DNA from: Orientallactaga sibirica
Lineage: Eukaryota > Chordata > Mammalia > Rodentia > Dipodidae
DNA: 64,000 nucleotides
Direction: 5' to 3'
NCBI GenBank assembly: GCA_036365145.1
Contig: JAEOAD010000032.1
Span: 1,913,501-1,977,500, forward strand
A program made the position numbers and the translations under genes. Of the stretch, positions 58,702 to 64,000 are shown piece by piece. The notes under the pieces were generated by a model that saw nothing but the letters and a program-made list of their open reading frames with translations, searched no databases and was not told the DNA's origin. The stretch's first letter is position 1. Each line of letters starts with the position of its first letter.

Positions 58702-60094
58702 GTATTTGTGTGATTTGTCAAAAATGTGAAATTGGTTAAAACAAATTAACAGAAATTTAAAGTAGCAAGAGTTCTAGTTTTTATTAAAACAAGTAATATA
58801 ATTTGGGCAAATGGAATATGATATGATATATTAGAGAAAACTGCTGAGGTTGGACTCACTGTTAACAACAATAGCTTCAAAGAAATTTTACAAGACACAT
58901 TACTGGGTGACTCTTTTTTAAAATACCTCATTAGAAAATGGATCTTTTTAGAGTTTAAAGAAAAGTGGTAAAATTGTCTTTAAATTGAATCAATGATACT
59001 TTTCATGACCTTTGAAATTAAATATTTAAGAGTTCCTCAGAGCATATGAGAAAGTGCACCAGAACAGAAAACTAGAAAATGACTCTGGGAACACTTGTCT
59101 GTGTGGTTTTACCTCCAGCTGGCAAGTTATGAACATCATGAGTCTTGGGCTGAATTTTTCATTCTCACATTTAATTTGATAAGCAAGTCAACCTATATAT
59201 GTCACTGTTAATGAATGTGTTCCTTATCTTCTTACATAAGGGGTTATAAGAAAGCATATTTAAAACAATGGTACTATAGCTAAGGCCAGGGGACCCCTTC
59301 ATGTCTGAGGACTTACATGAGTGAAGCAGCTCTGACTATACTTAATAAAACCCTTTTATTTTTCATCTAAATATTCATGACATTTACAAACTATCCATGT
59401 CAACACTGTTCTAGAATGCAAGGGGCTAATTAACAGGAATAAAAGTAAATAAATTTGCTAAAACTACATAACAATTATTATCTGAAATAAAATCCCAGTT
59501 AGAAAAGCATCTTTTGTGTTTCTTTTTCTTTTCTTTAATCTGAGTTTGCTAGTAATGCTCTATAATATATCCAGACTTCAAGATGAAGCAATTAAAACTT
59601 TTTTTTTTTTTTTCTGATTGCAAAACTTAGCACATGCACATTTTGAAACAATTTAGGAACCAAAGATATGTTTTAACATCTGGCTTCTTGTCTTTTTTTC
59701 CTTTCCTTCATTTCTTCTCTTTCCCACTTCATTCCCTTCTTTTTGCATTTCTAGCACATTTACAGTATTAACAAGGATGACCCATTTCATACGCTAATCA
59801 TATCAAGTATTTTCAATCAAATCTGGGTCCTGTGTGTTCATTTATAATTCCATCAACTTTAATGTTACAGCAACAGCTCTCATTATGAGGAAGGCATTAA
59901 TGATCTTTCCCACAAAATGTTGCACCTTCTTCTTTGTAGGGATTTTAAATTGTGTTTTATCTGATGAGGCCTCAGGGCTGAGGAAAAATTCTGAATAATG
60001 TTCAGAGAAGTGCTTGTCCCATGTTCGTTCTGAGACCTGCCTTTCCTTGCCTGGCGTTTGCATGCTCTGCTAACAGTAATACTGTCTGCAGTTA
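58702..60094. other. non-genic unique stretch
   Basis: AT-rich. A T-run lies at 59600-59613. No gene or SINE is recognised. Confidence 0.4.
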
Positions 60095-60335
60095 GGTATG
60101 ATGTGATTGTGAGCACACACGCACATGTGAAAGTCAGGGGACAACTTCCAATGTAGTCCTTGCCTTCTACCTGGTTTGAGGTAGGAGAATGTCTTGTTTA
60201 TCACTGTGGATGTCAGGCTAGCTGACCGGAAGTGCTTATGAGAACCTCCTGTCTCAACCTCCTATTTCCTGTAAGGAGGGCTGTGACCAGAGAAGCTTAC
60301 GCTGTCGTGGAGCACCACTGAGCCATCGTCTAGAC
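60095..60335 (-). mobile_element. B4-type SINE, diverged
   Basis: Inverted: 'gagcacacacgcacatgtga', 'aaagtcaggggacaacttcc', 'acctggtttgaggtaggaga', 'ctagctgaccggaagtgctt', 'gtggagcaccactgagccat'. Confidence 0.6.
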
Positions 60336-60883
60336 AGTGTAAATAGTTTAGAAATACATTTTCTGTAAAGAAATTAGTAGCAAATATGCTAGTCTCAATT
60401 GATGTTAAGAGGAACAAAAAACAAGATGAAAATAATCAACAACTCAGATATGAATAAAGTTAAATAAGCCCGTTAATATGAATGCAATGGAATTACGGGA
60501 TTAAGTGAATTTACTTGATGATGGCAGTTTATAGTGCCAAAATTATACTCAAAAACAATTATGTTAAAATGACTATTTGAAATGAATAGCGGATTAAAAT
60601 TTAGCTATGCAATATGATCGATTTTAAATATCTAAATGCATACTCATGGGGTAAAAATAAAAGATATATAATTAATGAGGATAATTCAAGAAGTCTTGAG
60701 TTTTATGTATATGAATGAATACATTGTCTTTTTAATGAAAATTAAGAAAAAGGTATTATTTATTTAACTATGGTGAAAATCTATACTCAGTCCTAAATAA
60801 GCATATTTGGTTACATAGGAATATCCATCTGGTTGCTATGCTTTTACATTATAGGCTCAAGTCACAGTGGCACACTCCTGAGA
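60336..60883. other. AT-rich non-genic stretch
   Basis: Nothing recognised. Confidence 0.4.
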
Positions 60884-61085
60884 TTTTTTTAAAGTTATTT
60901 ATTTGACAGAGAGAAAGAAAAATAGAGAAGGAGTATGGGCACACAGGGACCTCTTGGCTCTGCTAATGAACTTCAGGCACATGCACCACTTTGCACATCT
61001 GGCTTTACATAGGACCTGGCGAATCAAACCCAGGCCATCAGGCTTTGCATGTAAGTCTTTTAACCACTGAGCAATCTCTTCAGCC
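60884..61085 (-). mobile_element. tRNA-derived SINE, type I, diverged
   Basis: Inverted: TTATTTATTTGACAGAGAG, 'tctgctaatgaacttcaggc', 'aatcaaacccaggcca', 'gagcaatctcttcagcccc'. Confidence 0.82.
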
Positions 61086-61531
61086 CCAAGATATTGCTTT
61101 AAACAATATTATCTGTTTTATATTTTGATTCCTTTACCATATAAAGGTGGGATCAAGGAGGGAATCAGAAAGAGTAACATTATATTAAATAGAAAATTGT
61201 GCAACAAACAGGCTAAGCAATTATGTTGTGAGTCACTGTTATTATTTGAAAGAAAAGTCGAGAAGAAATGTGAATCAATTTGAACAAAATTGCAGAAAAT
61301 GATATTCATGGTAAATAAAGCATTGTAAAGATAAAACATGAATAATTTTAAATATTCTGAGGAAAAATATACCTGGCAAACACATACAACTGAGAAAAAA
61401 GAATAATATTAACAATTTAAGAAAGAGAATATATATAAATTTAAATTATATGAGAACAAAGATATAAATGCACTGTAGTCTCCAGAGCAACAGTAAGGAG
61501 AAATGGCAACATAGACAAGAATCTGGGAGTT
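61086..61531. other. AT-rich non-genic stretch
   Basis: Nothing recognised. Confidence 0.4.
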
Positions 61532-61533
61532 GA

Positions 61534-61581
<48 letters not shown>

Positions 61582-61600
61582 GAGAAAGAAAGAGAAAGAA
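61532..61600. repeat. (GAAA)n microsatellite
   Basis: About 17 GAAA units with two GAGAAA interruptions near the end. Confidence 0.95.
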
Positions 61601-61721
61601 AGAGGAAGAAATAGGATTATAGAAAGACAACCAGGCTATTCTATCTTATTGAAAAGGAGACCAATAAAAAAGGAACCCAATAAATGAATTTATTGACTAA
61701 CAGCCAAAATGTACAGTATTA

Positions 61722-61920
61722 TTTTTAAATAAAATTGTTTATTTATTTGAGAGAGATAGAAAGAGAGAATGGTTGTGCCTAGGTCTCTGGTCACTACCAA
61801 TGAACTCCAGATGCATGTACCACCATGTACATCTGCCTTTACATGGGTACCGGGGAATCAAATCCAAGTCTTTAGGCTTTGTAAGCAAGCACCTAAACCA
61901 CTGAGCCATCTCTCCAGCCC
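61722..61920 (-). mobile_element. tRNA-derived SINE, type I
   Basis: Inverted copy ending exactly in 'gagccatctctccagccc'. The following bases (taaagtaatttt) are the left target copy of the next SINE. Confidence 0.87.
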
Positions 61921-61932
61921 TAAAGTAATTTT

Positions 61933-62128
61933 GTAAAAAATACATTTTATTTATTTATTTGAGAGAGAGAGAGAGAATGGTCATGTTAGGACCTCCAGCC
62001 ACTGCAAATGAACTCCAGATACATGAGCCCCCTTATGCATCAGGCTCACATGAGTCCTGGAGAGTCAAACTAGGATCCTTTGGCTTTGCAGGCAAGCACG
62101 CTAATTGCTAAGCCATCTCTCCAGCACC
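61933..62128 (-). mobile_element. tRNA-derived SINE, type I
   Basis: Inverted copy flanked by ctaaagtaatttt (61920-61932) and ctaaagtaaatttt (62129-62142), differing by one inserted base. It lies in the same orientation as its neighbour. Confidence 0.9.
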
Positions 62129-62142
62129 CTAAAGTAAATTTT

Positions 62143-62787
62143 GATATAGCTATTATATACATAGTTACATACATATGTACATACATAGTTCAGAAGCTTG
62201 AGGAATTAATGGAAGTCTTTAAAAACATATTATATAAAATGAAAATCAATTGGATATATAATGTAATAGTGCATTAATAAAAATTAAGCTTGGTTGATTT
62301 CATGAATGAATATTAAATGGAAATCTTAAGTACAATATTAGCAGCCGTGATTGAGCAACAGGATGGCATTCATATTATGAAGACACGATATTTCTGTACA
62401 GGCAAAACACCCTGTGAAGAGCTGAATGAGAATAAAGCATCCCATGCAGGAGTTTTAAAAAAAAAAAAAAAGGGTATGCACACAATTGAAAAAAAATAGA
62501 TTAACATGTACATGCATGTTTTTCATAATCTGATTTATACTAAGAGCTTTATCTTAATTTATATTGGCTTGTACTTCTGGATCCACCCTGTACAGTGTGA
62601 AAACCCAGGAAGAAAACCTGATAAAGGAAGTCATGACTATATTCACATTGCATGGTTACAGGCATGTGAAGATAAGATAAATCTAACAGAAATGTTTAAT
62701 GCATATTGTAACTGGATATAGGATAAAAATACAGAAGTTCTTATCTTTCCATTCTCATGGCAGAATACAAATACCAGTGATTATAAG
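62143..62787. other. AT-rich non-genic stretch
   Basis: Contains short TA/CATA runs near 62155-62185 and an A14 run at 62457-62471. Nothing else recognised. Confidence 0.4.
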
Positions 62788-62823
62788 AAAGTATCTTTAA
62801 CCATTGAGCCGTCTCTCCAGCCC
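62788..62823 (-). mobile_element. 5'-end-only stub of a tRNA-derived SINE
   Basis: 'ttaaccattgagccgtctctccagccc'-type sequence, only about 30 bp, matching the SINE 5' end in inverted orientation. The body and tail are absent. A repeat ataagaaa/ataagaga flanks it. Confidence 0.55.
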
Positions 62824-62903
62824 ATAAGAGAAATTCTGTATAGTATCTGAACAAAAAGAAGATGCAGGGTAAATCAATGCACAAGGACCATGAATGTCAT
62901 ATT

Positions 62904-63084
62904 AAGAAATGGCTTAGCAGTTAAGGTGCTTCCTTGTGAAGTCTAAGGACCCAGCTTCAATTCCTCAGTACCCACAGAAACCAGATGCACAAGGTTGTGC
63001 ATGCATCTGGAGTTCATTTGTGGTCTGAAGGCCATGGCAAACCCATTCTCTCCCTCTCTCAAATCAATAAATAAAATATATTTA
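62904..63084 (+). mobile_element. tRNA-derived SINE, type I, 5'-truncated
   Basis: It starts at 'gaaatggcttagcagttaag' without 'ggctggag'. 'cagatgcacaaggttgtgca', AAATCAATAAATAAA tail. Confidence 0.85.
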
Positions 63085-63100
63085 AAAATGAAATCTGTTA

Positions 63101-63245
63101 TCACTGGGCATGATAACACAAACCTTTGATCCCAGCATTTGGGAGGCAGAGATAGGAGGATCTCTGTGAGTTTGAGACCAGCCTGAGACTACATACTGAA
63201 TTCCAAGTCAGCCTGAGCTAGAGTGAGAACCTACTTTGAAATATC
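63101..63245 (+). mobile_element. B1 SINE
   Basis: 'cactgggcatgataacacaa', 'gggaggcagagataggagga', 'gtgagaacctactttgaaat'. Diverged but complete. Confidence 0.85.
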
Positions 63246-63469
63246 AATAACTAAAAATAAATATGTTACCAGTTAAAGAACTATGTACAGCAATTTTTAT
63301 CCATTCATAGTAATACAACAAGATGCAACATATCAAAGATAAATAAATTTAGACAAACCTGGAAGACTACAGACAATAATATTAAAGAGCTCATTCTTGG
63401 AAGTTGTCATTACATGTCTTTTTTTTTTAATTTTTTCTTATTAGTTTGCATTCCATAAATATAAGTTTA

Positions 63470-63601
63470 GCTGATCATGGTGGCACATGCCTTTAATACC
63501 AGCCCTCAGAAGGATCATTGTCGATTTGAGTCCAGCCTGGGACTACAGAGTGAGTTCCAGTTCACCCTGGGCTAGAGAGAGACCCTACCTCAAAAAAAAA
63601 C
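63470..63601 (+). mobile_element. B1 SINE with internal deletion, (GT)n downstream
   Basis: 'gctgatcatggtggcacatg', then the 'gggaggcagaggtagg' segment is missing. It ends 'gagagaccctacctcaaaaa'. A TA run and a (GT)n tract (63610-63642) have grown from the tail. Confidence 0.85.
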
Positions 63602-63642
<41 letters not shown>

Positions 63643-63644
<2 letters not shown>

Positions 63645-64000
63645 TTATAAAATCATTTTCCATTGCTAAGAAATAATAACCATAAAGCTAACATGAAGCT
63701 TAAGGAAATGTAGTTTTCTAAGGTAAATATATCAAAATAAATTGGATAATGTAGAGCAGTGAAGAAAAAAATAAGCCATGCCTCTAGGAATAAAAAATTG
63801 TCTCAAAATAAAGTTAATTAAAGCAACATGAAATGGCATGCAAGAGGAAATGGTATTTATGCCAAACTAAAGATGAAAATTCATATACATGTTCATATAC
63901 GCATCATGAGGAAAACATTCACATGAGGGAGGAAATACCTCAGTAAGGTCTGAAATGTCAATGTGTTCTAAAAAGTCCATAGTTCCCTCAATTTAGTCCC
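63643..64000. other. AT-rich non-genic stretch
   Basis: Nothing recognised up to the window end. Confidence 0.4.

Overview
This window reads as nuclear DNA of a rodent, and I find no protein-coding exon, rRNA gene or functional tRNA gene in it. It is AT-rich and lacks long open frames outside repeats. It is filled with short interspersed elements, endogenous LTR fragments and microsatellites. Four SINE types identify the host group. (1) A very abundant tRNA-derived SINE begins near 'ggctggagagatggcttag', has pol III A and B boxes, a body with 'agccagatgcacaaggtgg', a (CT)n stretch and an (AAATA)n tail. (2) A B1-type (7SL-derived) SINE reads 'cctttaatcccagcactcggg' and ends 'gaccctacctcgaaaaaccaa'. 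(3) There are several B4/RSINE1-type composites. (4) There are a few ID-like copies. B1 plus B4 plus this tRNA SINE fits a jerboa-type (dipodid) rodent. That is inference from remembered repeat consensus sequences, not a search result.

Layout. 1-7.2 kb: the 3' part of an ERVL-MaLR-like element with a solo-looking LTR, a second truncated copy of its internal region at 3.9-4.2 kb, and a cluster of nested SINEs. 7.25-11.25 kb: a 4-kb stretch with no recognised SINE, containing conserved-looking sequence, an octamer and a near-perfect MAF-type palindrome. 11.3-16.4 kb: nested SINEs, B1-in-B1, and an LTR-like block. 16.4-20.8 kb: mostly unique or anciently derived sequence with one MaLR-type LTR. 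20.8-27.9 kb: scattered SINEs, including a site hit repeatedly by the same SINE, and a long (CTTT)n tract. 27.94-32.95 kb: a head-to-tail direct duplication of about 2.5 kb at about 99% identity, each copy carrying an L1 3'-UTR-like block and a (GT)21 tract. 33-47 kb: SINEs, a perfect 62-bp tandem duplication, a pair of LTR-like repeats, AT-palindromic DNA and a four-element SINE nest. 47-60 kb: largely unique DNA with few SINEs, one MaLR-type LTR and an unclassified poly(A)-ended element. 60-64 kb: more SINEs and microsatellites.

SINEs are named here as type I, type II (an extra segment of about 30 bp, 'gcaagggcgcaatg...') and type IIb (type II with a 16-bp tandem duplication across the B-box region). 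These labels are mine. Target-site duplications were read directly and were used to set element edges wherever they are quoted. The most interesting observations are the mosaic identity of the 2.5-kb duplication, the B-box-duplicated SINE lineage shared by three independent insertions, and the repeated use of one insertion site near 20.8-21.2 kb. I see no evidence for a new coding system. The window is best described as gene-desert or intronic DNA.
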